9,404 nucleotides of DNA from assembly GCA_903930095.1 (NCBI GenBank), contig CAIYXE010000274.1:1-9404 (forward strand), written 5' to 3'. The notes beneath the pieces were generated by a model, which made no database searches, was not told the origin of the DNA, and saw only the letters and a list, made by a program, of their open reading frames with translations. The first letter of the stretch is position 1. Each line of letters starts with the position of its first letter. The DNA is from an uncultured Hyphomicrobiales bacterium. Lineage in GTDB: Bacteria > Pseudomonadota > Alphaproteobacteria > Rhizobiales > Aestuariivirgaceae. Shown piece by piece: positions 1-6,706 of this stretch. The translations under genes and the position numbers were made by a program.

Positions 1-912
1 ATCATCCTCGCCGTCACCGGCGTTTACCTGGGGTGGCCGCGCGGCGAGGGCTTCGGGGCGGCGCTGGTTCCGCGGTTCAGCGCCAGCGGACGCAGCCTGT
101 GGAAATCCTGGCATGAGACGACCGGCGCGTGGATGGCCATCATCCTCGTGTTCTTCATGGTCACGGGCCTTGCATGGGCATCGGTCTGGGGGGAGCGGTT
201 CATGCAGGCCTGGAGCACCTTCCCGGCCGAGAAATGGGACAATGTGCCCCTCTCCGACAAGACCCACCTCTCGCTCAACGGAACGGGCGAGAAGCAGGTT
301 CCCTGGGGCCTCGAACAGACGCCGCTTCCTCAATCGGGTTCGGCTGCCGGGGTTGCGGTTCTGCCGGGCGGCACGCCGCTTGACCTGACGGGCATGGTGC
401 AGCTTGGCCGCGCGCTGGGCATCGAGGGCCGCATGCGCGTTACCCCGCCGGAGGGCGAGACGGGCGTGTGGACGATTTCGCAGACCAGCATGAGCTATGA
501 CGGCGCGAGCCCCACGCTGGACCGGACCGTCCATGTCGACCAGTACTCAGGCAAGGTGCTCGCCGATGTGCGTTATGCCGACTACGGCGTGGCCGCCAAG
601 GCGATGGCCGTCGGCATTGCGCTGCATGAGGGCCAGCTCGGCTGGTGGAATTTCGCCATCAACACGGTCTTCTGCCTGGCCTGCGTGTTCCTCTGCATAT
701 CGGGTGTGGTCATGTGGTGGAAGCGCAGGCCGGTGGGCCAGTTTGGTTCACCGAAGTATCCACGGAGTTACACGGTGCCAGCGGGCGCTCTTGTCCTCGG
801 TGCCGTGCTTGCCATTGCGTTCCCGCTCGGCGGTCTCGCCATCGCCCTCTTCGCCCTCATCGACTTCCTCCTGCCCAAGCGGCTGAAGGAAGCCGGACTC
901 ATGCATTCCTGA
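1..912 (+). CDS. PepSY-associated TM helix membrane protein (5'-truncated by window)
   Basis: This reading frame is open from the first base and ends at a TGA at 910-912, so about 303 C-terminal residues are visible and the true start lies outside the window. The visible part begins inside a membrane helix (IILAVTGVYLGW). A second helix carries the family-typical pattern WHETTGAWMAIIL near residue 38. A soluble PepSY-like segment follows (VHVDQYSGKVLADVRYADYG, then ALHEGQLG). There is another helix around 220-240 ending in WWKRRP, and a hydrophobic C-terminal pair. Family knowledge: PepSY-TM (PiuB-like, COG3182) inner-membrane proteins are usually about 400-500 residues and often sit in iron or copper acquisition loci with TonB-dependent receptors. 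The downstream PCu(A)C gene starts 22 bp after the stop, which argues for a copper-related role. The biochemical activity of the family is not settled; reductase or transport-assisting roles are only proposals. Confidence 0.85.
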   Translation: MILAVTGVYLGWPRGEGFGAALVPRFSASGRSLWKSWHETTGAWMAIILVFFMVTGLAWASVWGERFMQAWSTFPAEKWDNVPLSDKTHLSLNGTGEKQVPWGLEQTPLPQSGSAAGVAVLPGGTPLDLTGMVQLGRALGIEGRMRVTPPEGETGVWTISQTSMSYDGASPTLDRTVHVDQYSGKVLADVRYADYGVAAKAMAVGIALHEGQLGWWNFAINTVFCLACVFLCISGVVMWWKRRPVGQFGSPKYPRSYTVPAGALVLGAVLAIAFPLGGLAIALFALIDFLLPKRLKEAGLMHS

Positions 913-934
913 CTCACATCTCTGGAGAAACGAC

Positions 935-1408
935 ATGAAACTGTTCAAGGAAATCACCTTTGCCGCCGCCCTCACCCTCGGAGCGGTCTTCACGCTCTCT
1001 GACGCGCGGGCCCACGAAATCAAGATCGGCGACATCGTCATCGGCCATCCCTGGGCCAGGCAGTCTCCCATGGGGGCCGACGTCGCAGCCGGGTTCTTGA
1101 CCATCACCAACAATGGCAAGGAAGAGGACCGGCTGGTCAAGGCGACAGCAACGATTTCGCCCACTGTCCAGATTCACGAAATGAAGATGGAAGGCGACGT
1201 GATGAAAATGGCAGAAATTCCTGGCGGCATCGTCATTCCACCGGGAGCGACCGTGGAGCTCAAGCCAAAATCATTGCACATCATGTTCATGGGATTGAAT
1301 GCGCCCGTCAAGGAAGGAGAGGCCATCACTGGCACGCTCACCTTCGAAAAGGCCGGCACCGTCGATATCGACTACGATGTCATGGCGCCCAATGCCGGAA
1401 TGGACTGA
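935..1408 (+). CDS. Periplasmic copper chaperone PCu(A)C
   Basis: A 157-residue secreted protein. The Sec signal peptide covers residues 1-26 (positive KLFK start, AAALTLGAVF core, cleavage after ARA), giving a mature start at His27. The copper site of the PCu(A)C family (DUF461) is visible: H81, M83 and M92, then H115 and M117 in LHIMFMGL. The His-to-Met spacing matches the family. The gap before the second His is one residue longer than the usual H-x10-M-x21-H-x-M pattern, apparently from one extra residue in the EIPGGIVIPPG loop. The family binds Cu(I) in the periplasm and passes it to SCO proteins or directly to the CuA site of cytochrome oxidase. The start is supported by GGAGA at 924-928. 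The gene follows the PepSY protein closely, and the SCO gene downstream fits the same delivery route. Confidence 0.95.
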   Translation: MKLFKEITFAAALTLGAVFTLSDARAHEIKIGDIVIGHPWARQSPMGADVAAGFLTITNNGKEEDRLVKATATISPTVQIHEMKMEGDVMKMAEIPGGIVIPPGATVELKPKSLHIMFMGLNAPVKEGEAITGTLTFEKAGTVDIDYDVMAPNAGMD

Positions 1409-1463
1409 AGCTTGAGAGGCCGGCCAGCTGGAACCCCTTTCATGCTGCGCGGCCGCTCGGGAA

Positions 1464-1499
1464 CCGGAGGGGAGGATACCCTTTCTCCCTCCCCTCCGG
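1464..1499. promoter_or_regulatory. Strong inverted repeat in the 259-bp gap after the PCu(A)C gene
   Basis: Two 12-base arms, CCGGAGGGGAGG (1464-1475) and CCTCCCCTCCGG (1488-1499), are perfectly complementary around a 12-base loop. No T-run follows on either strand, so it does not look like a classical intrinsic terminator. It lies 56 bp after the PCu(A)C stop and could protect the 3' end of the upstream mRNA or reduce read-through. The rest of 1409-1667 shows only a small CTGAG/CTCAG hairpin (1572-1585) and no convincing gene or promoter. Confidence 0.55.
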
Positions 1500-1651
1500 C
1501 CTCACCAGTCTCGCAGACGCGCTCATCGCCGAATTCCGGAAGGCAGGCATCGGCATCAGAATTGAAACAGACTGAGTCCTCTCAGGCCAAGCTCTGCGCG
1601 AGCCGAAGGCTGCTGGACTGACAAGCACGTGAAAACAGTACAACAACATCA

Positions 1652-1660
1652 GGAACGGAG
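1652..1660 (+). promoter_or_regulatory. Ribosome binding site deciding the start at 1668
   Basis: The purine-rich stretch GGAACGGAG ends 7 bases before the ATG at 1668. An in-frame GTG at 1629 would add 13 residues (MKTVQQHQERSIT) ahead of the twin-arginine signal and has no comparable site. The ATG at 1668 places the RR pair at residues 6-7, as expected for a Tat signal. Confidence 0.6.
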
Positions 1661-1667
1661 CATTACC

Positions 1668-2135
1668 ATGTCGAGCATCACACGCCGCAACGTGTTGGCA
1701 ACTGGCCTCATGCTGGGGCTTCTCCCCAGAGCGGCATTCGCGCATGATGACAAGCACGCCATTACTCACCTCATGAAGGGCATGTTCGATACGCCCGATA
1801 GCCAGCTCTCCGTCGATCCCGTCGTCGTTCTCGGTGACAACGCGATCGCAGGCTGGGTGCAGGGCGACAAGGGCGGACGCGCGCTTCTCTGGCGCGTGGA
1901 TGGCCAATGGCAGATTCGCCTTTGCAGCGGGGATGGCCTCAAGGACCCAAAGCTTCTCGAGAATGCAAACATCTCCGCTGCGGATGCCAAGACCCTGGTC
2001 GCAGAACTGACCGCTGCGGAAGCTGCCCTTGATCCGGAGATCCTTGCCAAGTTCTCAAGTTTCGAAGGCACGATGGTGATAGAGCCCGGCGCTGGACATC
2101 AAGGTCACGCGCATGGATCAACAAACTCACAGTAG
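1668..2135 (+). CDS. Copper uptake system-associated protein, Tat-exported
   Basis: A 155-residue protein. The N-terminus SITRRNVLATGLMLGLL is a twin-arginine signal peptide, with likely cleavage after AFA at residue 25, so the mature protein starts HDDKH. The mature part is a small alpha/beta domain: a stretch VVVLGDNAIAGWVQG, then LLWRVDGQWQIRLCSGDGL, and a helical C-terminal half. The His-rich tail GHQGHAHG could bind metal. This resembles the small periplasmic proteins annotated as copper uptake system-associated in alphaproteobacteria; that recognition is from memory. Its SCO neighbour starts 13 bp downstream, so the two are almost certainly co-transcribed. Tat export would fit folding or metal loading before secretion, but this is inference. 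The molecular role is unknown. Confidence 0.75.
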   Translation: MSSITRRNVLATGLMLGLLPRAAFAHDDKHAITHLMKGMFDTPDSQLSVDPVVVLGDNAIAGWVQGDKGGRALLWRVDGQWQIRLCSGDGLKDPKLLENANISAADAKTLVAELTAAEAALDPEILAKFSSFEGTMVIEPGAGHQGHAHGSTNSQ

Positions 2136-2148
2136 CGGGAATTGAGCG

Positions 2149-2742
2149 GTGATCCGAAGAGTTTCGCTAATTGCATTGGTTCTTGCCGGGCTCATTGGAG
2201 CGGCAGTTGCAGGCATCCTGTTGACGTCCGGAGTAATGACGGAGAGAATTCCAAGCGTTGATATCGGCGGGCCGTTCCGGCTGGCCTCGTCGAAGGGCGG
2301 GTATGTCGACTCGCACGATCTCGCCGGAAAGCCCTATGCGGTGTTCTTCGGCTTCACGCATTGCCCGGAGGTCTGCCCCACCGCCCTCTATGAGATGAGC
2401 GCGCTGCTCGAGAGACTGGGCGACGACGCAAAGTCATTCCGCGTGTTCTTCATCACCGTGGACCCCGAGCGCGACACGGCGGAGATGATGAAGGACTACA
2501 TGGCCAACTTCGACCCGCGCATCGAAGGCCTGGTGCCGGGCCTCGCGCAGCTGCCGAAGCTCGCTGCCGATTTTCGCGTCCACTACGCCAAGGTTCCAAC
2601 CAGCGACGGCGGCTACACCATGGACCACACGGCTTCCATTTTCCTCATGGACGCCGATGGCCGCTTCGCCGGCACGCTGGCCTATGGCGAAGCAGCTGAC
2701 ATGCGCGAGGCAAAGCTGCGGAAGCTGCTGGCGGGCCGCTGA
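2149..2742 (+). CDS. SCO1/SenC family copper metallochaperone
   Basis: A 197-residue thioredoxin-fold protein with one N-terminal membrane anchor (about residues 7-28), leaving the body in the periplasm. The copper ligands of the family are all present: CPEVC (C72 and C76) after FFGFTH, and H160 in MDHTASIFLMD. The family signature ITVDPERDT is at 102-110. SCO proteins bind copper and help assemble the CuA centre of cytochrome c oxidase, either by delivering copper or by reducing the CuA cysteines. The start is a GTG; a GCGGGA site at 2135-2140 precedes it, 13 bp after the previous stop. Length and motifs are those of an intact family member. Placement after PCu(A)C and the Tat-exported protein supports a shared copper-delivery operon. 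Confidence 0.95.
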   Translation: MIRRVSLIALVLAGLIGAAVAGILLTSGVMTERIPSVDIGGPFRLASSKGGYVDSHDLAGKPYAVFFGFTHCPEVCPTALYEMSALLERLGDDAKSFRVFFITVDPERDTAEMMKDYMANFDPRIEGLVPGLAQLPKLAADFRVHYAKVPTSDGGYTMDHTASIFLMDADGRFAGTLAYGEAADMREAKLRKLLAGR

Positions 2743-2785
2743 CGCACATGCTGCCATGAACAGGGTCGCGTTAAGCACCCTTGCC
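2743..2785. other. Convergent intergenic gap
   Basis: Only 43 bp separate the convergent ends of the SCO gene and the five-gene block. It contains a weak AGGGT/ACCCT inverted repeat (2762-2766 and 2777-2781) without a T-run. No convincing intrinsic terminator is visible for either operon. Confidence 0.4.
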
Positions 2786-4279
2786 TCAGAACGAGCCGCC
2801 GGTGCGGAAGCGGCCGCCGCCTGAGGGAAAGGAGATGCCGCCGCCGCGGCCGCCGCCCGGAAGCGGACCGCCGGGAAGCGACAGGCCACCGCCCCAGCTG
2901 CCGCCCCAGCTGCCGCCCTGCGGGAAGCGCGGCCATGACATGCCGCCGCCCGGGCCCAGCACGATATCGTCATAATGGGGGAAGCGGTCAGAGGCGCGGC
3001 GCTGGCGGTTCTGGTGGCGCTGCAGCTCCTTCCAGTATTGCCCCGCGGTGATGGCCCCGGCGAGCAGCTGCCTGAGCAGGTCGCCGAAGAGATCGTCCTT
3101 GGTGAAGACCGAGGAGCTGTCGTCATAGCGCTGGCGGCGGAACTCGGCGGCGATGCGCAGCAGGTCAGAGCGGCGCGCCGCCAGCGCGTCAAGCTGGCCG
3201 CGGCGCTCACCCGCGCGCGCGTCAATCTTGTCGATCTGGCCCGCGGCATTCTGGATGCGCGCCAGCACATCGTCGTCACGCGCCGTGGCGGTACGCTGCG
3301 CCTCGGCCACGAGCTGGCGGAAGCTGGTGGAGGCGAGGCTCTTCGACAGCGCGTCGATGGCAGCGGCCAGGTTCTCGTCATCGCCGTTGGCCAGCCTGGC
3401 GATCGCGTCCGAGAGCTGGTCGAAGGCCGCCTCGCGCTCGCTGACGGCTGTTTCGGCCTCCGCCAGGCGCTGCTCGAGAGTTGCGATCCCGGCTGAGAGG
3501 TCGCGGCCCGCCTTGCGTGTGACGGCCTCGTGGACATTGGCCTCAATCGCCGCTTCCGCCCGCGTGGCGGATTCCTCCAGCCGCCCCACATATTGCGTGA
3601 GCCGCTTCGGAATCTCGGTCAGCGCCGCGAAGTTCACGCGCGCCTCGCCATAGCCGATGAGGCGTGCCACCCAGCCGTCCAGCATCCGCGTGATGCCGGT
3701 CGCGGCATAGGCCGCCGTGCCATACTGCCGCTGCCAGAGATACATGAACAGCGAATCCGCCGCGTAGGGCTGTTCCTTCTCCGCGCGCTCGGCCTCTGCC
3801 TTGGCGGCCTTGGCGCGGGCATTCTCGATATGCGCGTGTGCCTCGTCACGGGCCTTGAGCAGTGCGGCGTGGCCCTCCTCACCGCTCAGCGCCTGGCGCG
3901 CCGCGGCGAAGGCCTGGTCATATTCCTCCCGCGCGCGCTCTGCCTCCTCATGGGCGGCGTGGCGCTTGCCGCGCCAGTCCTCGATCTCGGCCTTCAGCGC
4001 CTCCCATTTTGCTTCCGCCGCGCGTTGCGTGGCCAGCCAGCGCGAAAGGCGCTCCATCACCTCCGCCGAGAGGCCGTCTGCCCGGTCGATCACGCCGTCC
4101 TCGAGCGAGACGTCCACCTTGACCCGCGCAAGATCGCGGTAGCTGTGGGTGAGCGTTCTTTCGCTCTCGGCGCGCGATTGCGTCTCGCGTTCCGAGAGCT
4201 TGCGGGCCTCGGCTTCCTCACGCTCGATATCGCGGAGGGCCTGCTCGATCGATGCAAGTCCGCGCTGGCCCGAGATCAT
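2786..4279 (-). CDS. Long coiled-coil protein with Gly/Trp-rich tail, unknown function
   Basis: A 497-residue protein without a signal peptide or membrane span. Residues 8-55 and 85-170 are charged, Ala/Glu/Arg-rich helices typical of coiled coils. A distinctive block at 175-228 (SLFMYLWQRQYGT, then MLDGWVARLIGY, ARVNF and EIPKRL) looks like the conserved core. More coiled coil follows (230-385). A short region at 391-435 (KDDLFGDLLRQLLAG, QYWKELQRHQNRQRR) precedes a low-complexity tail at 441-497 made of Gly, Ser, Trp, Pro and Phe, including GGSWGGSWGG. I do not recognise a named family. The start ATG lies 3 bp after the stop of the upstream gene, with GGAG about 9 bases ahead of it, so translation is probably coupled. 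It is the last gene of the five-gene minus-strand block. A scaffold role next to the TelA-like protein is inference. Confidence 0.8.
   Translation of the reverse strand: MISGQRGLASIEQALRDIEREEAEARKLSERETQSRAESERTLTHSYRDLARVKVDVSLEDGVIDRADGLSAEVMERLSRWLATQRAAEAKWEALKAEIEDWRGKRHAAHEEAERAREEYDQAFAAARQALSGEEGHAALLKARDEAHAHIENARAKAAKAEAERAEKEQPYAADSLFMYLWQRQYGTAAYAATGITRMLDGWVARLIGYGEARVNFAALTEIPKRLTQYVGRLEESATRAEAAIEANVHEAVTRKAGRDLSAGIATLEQRLAEAETAVSEREAAFDQLSDAIARLANGDDENLAAAIDALSKSLASTSFRQLVAEAQRTATARDDDVLARIQNAAGQIDKIDARAGERRGQLDALAARRSDLLRIAAEFRRQRYDDSSSVFTKDDLFGDLLRQLLAGAITAGQYWKELQRHQNRQRRASDRFPHYDDIVLGPGGGMSWPRFPQGGSWGGSWGGGLSLPGGPLPGGGRGGGISFPSGGGRFRTGGSF
2891..2914. repeat. Two-copy 12-bp tandem repeat in the tail of the coiled-coil gene
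   Basis: GCCCCAGCTGCC occurs twice back to back. On the minus strand it encodes the duplicated GSWG units of the Gly/Trp-rich C-terminus. It probably arose by slippage and keeps the frame. Confidence 0.7.
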
Positions 4280-4282
4280 GAC

Positions 4283-5419
4283 TTACCACTCCGTGATGGC
4301 GCCGGGCGGAGCGGGGATTGCCCATTCCGGCGCGGACATGCCGCGCTTCTTTTCCGCGACGCGGTCGTTCTGGATGATGCCGTCGTCGGACTTGTCGCGG
4401 CGCACGGCATCGAAAATGTCCTGGCCCACACGCACGCCCCAGCGTTTGACGGTGCTGGTCTTGCGGCTTTCCTCGCTGGTGACGGGCATGGCGATCGCCA
4501 CGCCGTCCGGCCCCACCGCCTCGACGATCAGGTAGTGGTTCCTGGCCGTCGGGTTGACCTCGGGGATGCGCCACACGCCCGAGGGCACCTCGTCGGCCTG
4601 CACGATGCGGATCTCGTAGCTCTGGCGCAGCAGCGCCAGCAAGGCCTCGAGCTTTCCGGCTGCACCGCTGGCCGCCGTGCCGTCGAAAGCGGCGAGCGCG
4701 CGCTTTGCCTCGCCTTCGAGCGCGGCGGCGGAGGTCAGGGCGGAATCATCCACCGTCTCCGCGCGGATGGCGGCCAGCGCCGTGTCGATGCGGGCGGGCA
4801 GGGCCGCAAGCTGCTTCGCCTCCGCAGTGATGGCGCCAAGCCCGTCGAGCGCGCGGGCGAGGGCGGCCTGGTCACCCGCAGCCGTGGCCGCGCGGCCATC
4901 GGCGGCCAGGGCCTCCGCGCGCTCGCGCAGCGCGGGCGACGGGGTGAGAGTGGTGATTTCGGCCAGTGCCGCGTCGAGCCTTTCGCCGCCGCGGGCGAGT
5001 TCGGCCGCCACCGCCGCCTCGCGCGTCAGCCGCGGGCGTTCCAGCCCGAAATACCAGCCCGCCCAGCCAACGGCGCCCGCCAGCAGCAGGACGCCCAGCG
5101 CCAGCCCCAGCTTGCCGCGCTTCACATAGAGCCGCGCCAGGCCGGCCTGCAGGCCGGTGGCCCGGCTCTTGTAGGTGAAGCGGTCCTGCTCCAGCGCCCT
5201 CACACCCTCTTCGAGCATGTCGTCGGGCACGGAAATTCCCTGCGAGGCATAGATCTCGCCCAGACGCTTCTTCATGTCCGCACGGCGCTTGCCGTCGTCG
5301 AGCTCGCGCTCGGCGATGCGCATGTCGTGGCGCAGCGTGTCGACGATGTCCATGGCGAGCATGAGATCGTCGAGCGCGGGCGGCGCCGCCGGCGCTGCTG
5401 CGGAAGACGCCTCAGACAT
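4283..5419 (-). CDS. DUF6384-like single-span membrane protein
   Basis: A 378-residue protein. The N-terminal cytoplasmic part (1-103) holds LDDLMLAMDIVDTLRHDM and the conserved-looking MKKRLGEIYASQGISVPDDM, then ALEQDRF. One membrane span lies at about 104-125 (LGLALGVLLLAGAVGWAGWYFG). An Ala-rich helical, probably coiled-coil stretch covers 130-260. The C-terminal domain (about 265-378) runs YEIRIVQADEVPSGVWRIP, NHYLIVEAVG, ITSEE-like PVTSEES, KRWGVRV, DDGIIQNDRVAEKKRG and a final GAITEW. I recall this arrangement as DUF6384, from memory and not checked. Function is unknown. The start overlaps the end of the TelA-like gene by 8 bp, and the next gene begins 3 bp after its stop, so all three are likely translationally coupled. 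The orientation that puts the C-terminal domain in the periplasm is inference. Confidence 0.8.
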   Translation of the reverse strand: MSEASSAAAPAAPPALDDLMLAMDIVDTLRHDMRIAERELDDGKRRADMKKRLGEIYASQGISVPDDMLEEGVRALEQDRFTYKSRATGLQAGLARLYVKRGKLGLALGVLLLAGAVGWAGWYFGLERPRLTREAAVAAELARGGERLDAALAEITTLTPSPALRERAEALAADGRAATAAGDQAALARALDGLGAITAEAKQLAALPARIDTALAAIRAETVDDSALTSAAALEGEAKRALAAFDGTAASGAAGKLEALLALLRQSYEIRIVQADEVPSGVWRIPEVNPTARNHYLIVEAVGPDGVAIAMPVTSEESRKTSTVKRWGVRVGQDIFDAVRRDKSDDGIIQNDRVAEKKRGMSAPEWAIPAPPGAITEW

Positions 5420-6608
5420 TCGCGGCGATCAGGTCCTGCCCGGAGGCCGCCAGCCGCGCCAGCCGGCGCTTGCCATCCTCCACAGCCTCGGCGATCTCCC
5501 TCGAGTTCTTCGTGGAGAGCGCGCGCATCTCCTCGATGATCTCGCGCGAGCGGGTCTGGAAGCCGGTGACGCTGTCGACCAGCTTCTTCACCGAATCCGC
5601 GCGGATCGTGGGGCCATAGCCCGCGCGCAGCGCATCCTCCTGGATCTTGTCGCCGATCTCCGAGATGGTCTCGAGGCTTTTCTCCACCCCCTTCTTCATC
5701 TCGTCCAGCGTGCGCGTCGATTCATGCAGGCCCGCAAGGCCCGTGAAGGAGGCCTTGAGAGCGGTGAGCACCGACTCGTTGGTGGAGAAGAAGGTGATGG
5801 ACTGCGCATAGACGCGCTCCTTGCTGCTGGTGGTCTGCTGCAGCCTGGCCATCACCACCTCGGAGGTGTTGTAGCCGATGACCAGGTTGTCGGCGAGGTC
5901 CTTGGCCACCTGGTAGCGCTTCTCCTCGTTCTGCAGGTCGCGCACGCGCTCGTCACGCGCCATCTCCAGCCTGGCGCGCTCGGATGCCTGGCTGCCGGCA
6001 TATGCCTCGACGGTGGCGTTGGCCTCGTTCAGCGCGGCCTTGGCGGCCGCGAGCTTCTTCTCGGCGGTTTCCAGCACTTCCAGCGCATGGACCTGCGCCT
6101 GCTTCAGCGCACCGCGGAAATCGGCATATGCGTTGAAGATGCGATGTTCGCGCTCGACCTGGTCCTTGGTGTCGCGGGCAACGTCCAGGTAGGTCTTGCG
6201 GATGGTATCGAAGCGGTCGGCGATGTCGCCGCGGCGGACCTTCATCCAGATGTTCGACAGCCGCTCGCCGGTGCTCAGTTTCCCGTCCCCCATCTGGTCC
6301 ACCATGGACTTGGCGTCGTCGCGGATGGAGTTGAAGCTGTCGGTGATCTCCTCGTAGCGGTTGCCGATCGACATCGAGGCCACTTCGTTGCGCACCACGT
6401 CGTTGAACACCGACGCCTGGTTCAGCGTGCGCGAGATGACGGCGACCTTGTCCGGGTCGAGGTCAGTGATGGTCTCGAGAAGGCTGGCGATCGGGGCCTG
6501 CTCGGACATGGCCGGCATCAGCCCCATGTCGCGCAATGAGCCGAGGGCGCGGTCGAGATACTGCAGGGCTGTGGTGGTGGGCTGGAGCGAAGTGGACGGA
6601 TTCGTCAT
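5412..6608 (-). CDS. TelA-like (toxic anion resistance-like) coiled-coil protein
   Basis: A 398-residue soluble, strongly helical protein. It has no signal peptide or membrane span. Long heptad-like helices cover about 150-250 (EREHRIFNAYADFRGAL, LETAEKKLAAAKAALNEA, ARDERVRDLQNEEKRYQ). The C-terminal half contains SKERVYAQSITFFSTNESV followed by LTALKASFTGLAGLHESTR and MKKGVEKSLETISEIG. This resembles the helical core of TelA/KlaA proteins (PF05816), in which a long helix pair precedes a call-length segment before repeated Thr/Ser-rich turns. The resemblance is in style and length (TelA proteins are about 350-400 residues), and I cannot align it here. TelA-type genes are linked to tellurite and other stress tolerance, with no known enzymatic activity. 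A hairpin lies in the 98-bp gap upstream, and GAGG precedes the ATG. Confidence 0.6.
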   Translation of the reverse strand: MTNPSTSLQPTTTALQYLDRALGSLRDMGLMPAMSEQAPIASLLETITDLDPDKVAVISRTLNQASVFNDVVRNEVASMSIGNRYEEITDSFNSIRDDAKSMVDQMGDGKLSTGERLSNIWMKVRRGDIADRFDTIRKTYLDVARDTKDQVEREHRIFNAYADFRGALKQAQVHALEVLETAEKKLAAAKAALNEANATVEAYAGSQASERARLEMARDERVRDLQNEEKRYQVAKDLADNLVIGYNTSEVVMARLQQTTSSKERVYAQSITFFSTNESVLTALKASFTGLAGLHESTRTLDEMKKGVEKSLETISEIGDKIQEDALRAGYGPTIRADSVKKLVDSVTGFQTRSREIIEEMRALSTKNSREIAEAVEDGKRRLARLAASGQDLIAANV

Positions 6609-6651
6609 GGTGTCACGCCTCGGATGTGTGTTGTGGTGTTGGCCGGAGATT

Positions 6652-6688
6652 GCGCCACCGCAGCGGCTGTGGCCGTCTGCGGTGGCGC
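6652..6688. promoter_or_regulatory. Perfect 12-bp inverted repeat between genes of the minus-strand block
   Basis: GCGCCACCGCAG (6652-6663) pairs perfectly with CTGCGGTGGCGC (6677-6688) around a 13-base loop. It begins 18 bases after the stop of the small helical gene in the direction of transcription and ends about 43 bases before the TelA-like ATG. No T-run follows on the minus strand, so partial termination, mRNA processing or 3'-end protection are more likely than a full intrinsic terminator. Confidence 0.6.
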
Positions 6689-6706
6689 CTATTCTCGTGG
6701 TGCCGG

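Noticed and set aside
1464..1499. Intrinsic terminator at the hairpin after PCu(A)C
   Set aside because: No T-run follows the stem on either strand, so it is reported only as an inverted repeat.
1412..1621. Small plus-strand open frame (69 codons) after the PCu(A)C gene
   Set aside because: It spans the strong hairpin, its translation is Ser/Arg/Pro low complexity, and no ribosome binding site precedes it.
1440..1907. Minus-strand open frame of 155 codons in the copper region
   Set aside because: It overlaps the Tat-exported protein gene antisense, has no family resemblance and no ribosome binding site.
2434..3591. Minus-strand open frame of 385 codons overlapping the SCO gene and the coiled-coil gene
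   Set aside because: It is an alternative frame of the coiled-coil gene running antisense through SCO; its composition is Arg/Ser/Ala-biased as expected for an off-frame.
3530..5539. Very long plus-strand open frame (669 codons) opposite the coiled-coil and DUF6384-like genes
   Set aside because: It is a GC-rich antisense shadow: the translation is low-complexity Arg/Gly/Leu-rich, shows no domain and crosses two well-supported minus-strand genes.
5274..6539. Plus-strand open frame of 421 codons opposite the TelA-like gene
   Set aside because: Antisense shadow with a His/Arg/Leu-rich, motif-free translation; the minus-strand frame has a plausible coiled-coil protein and coupled starts.
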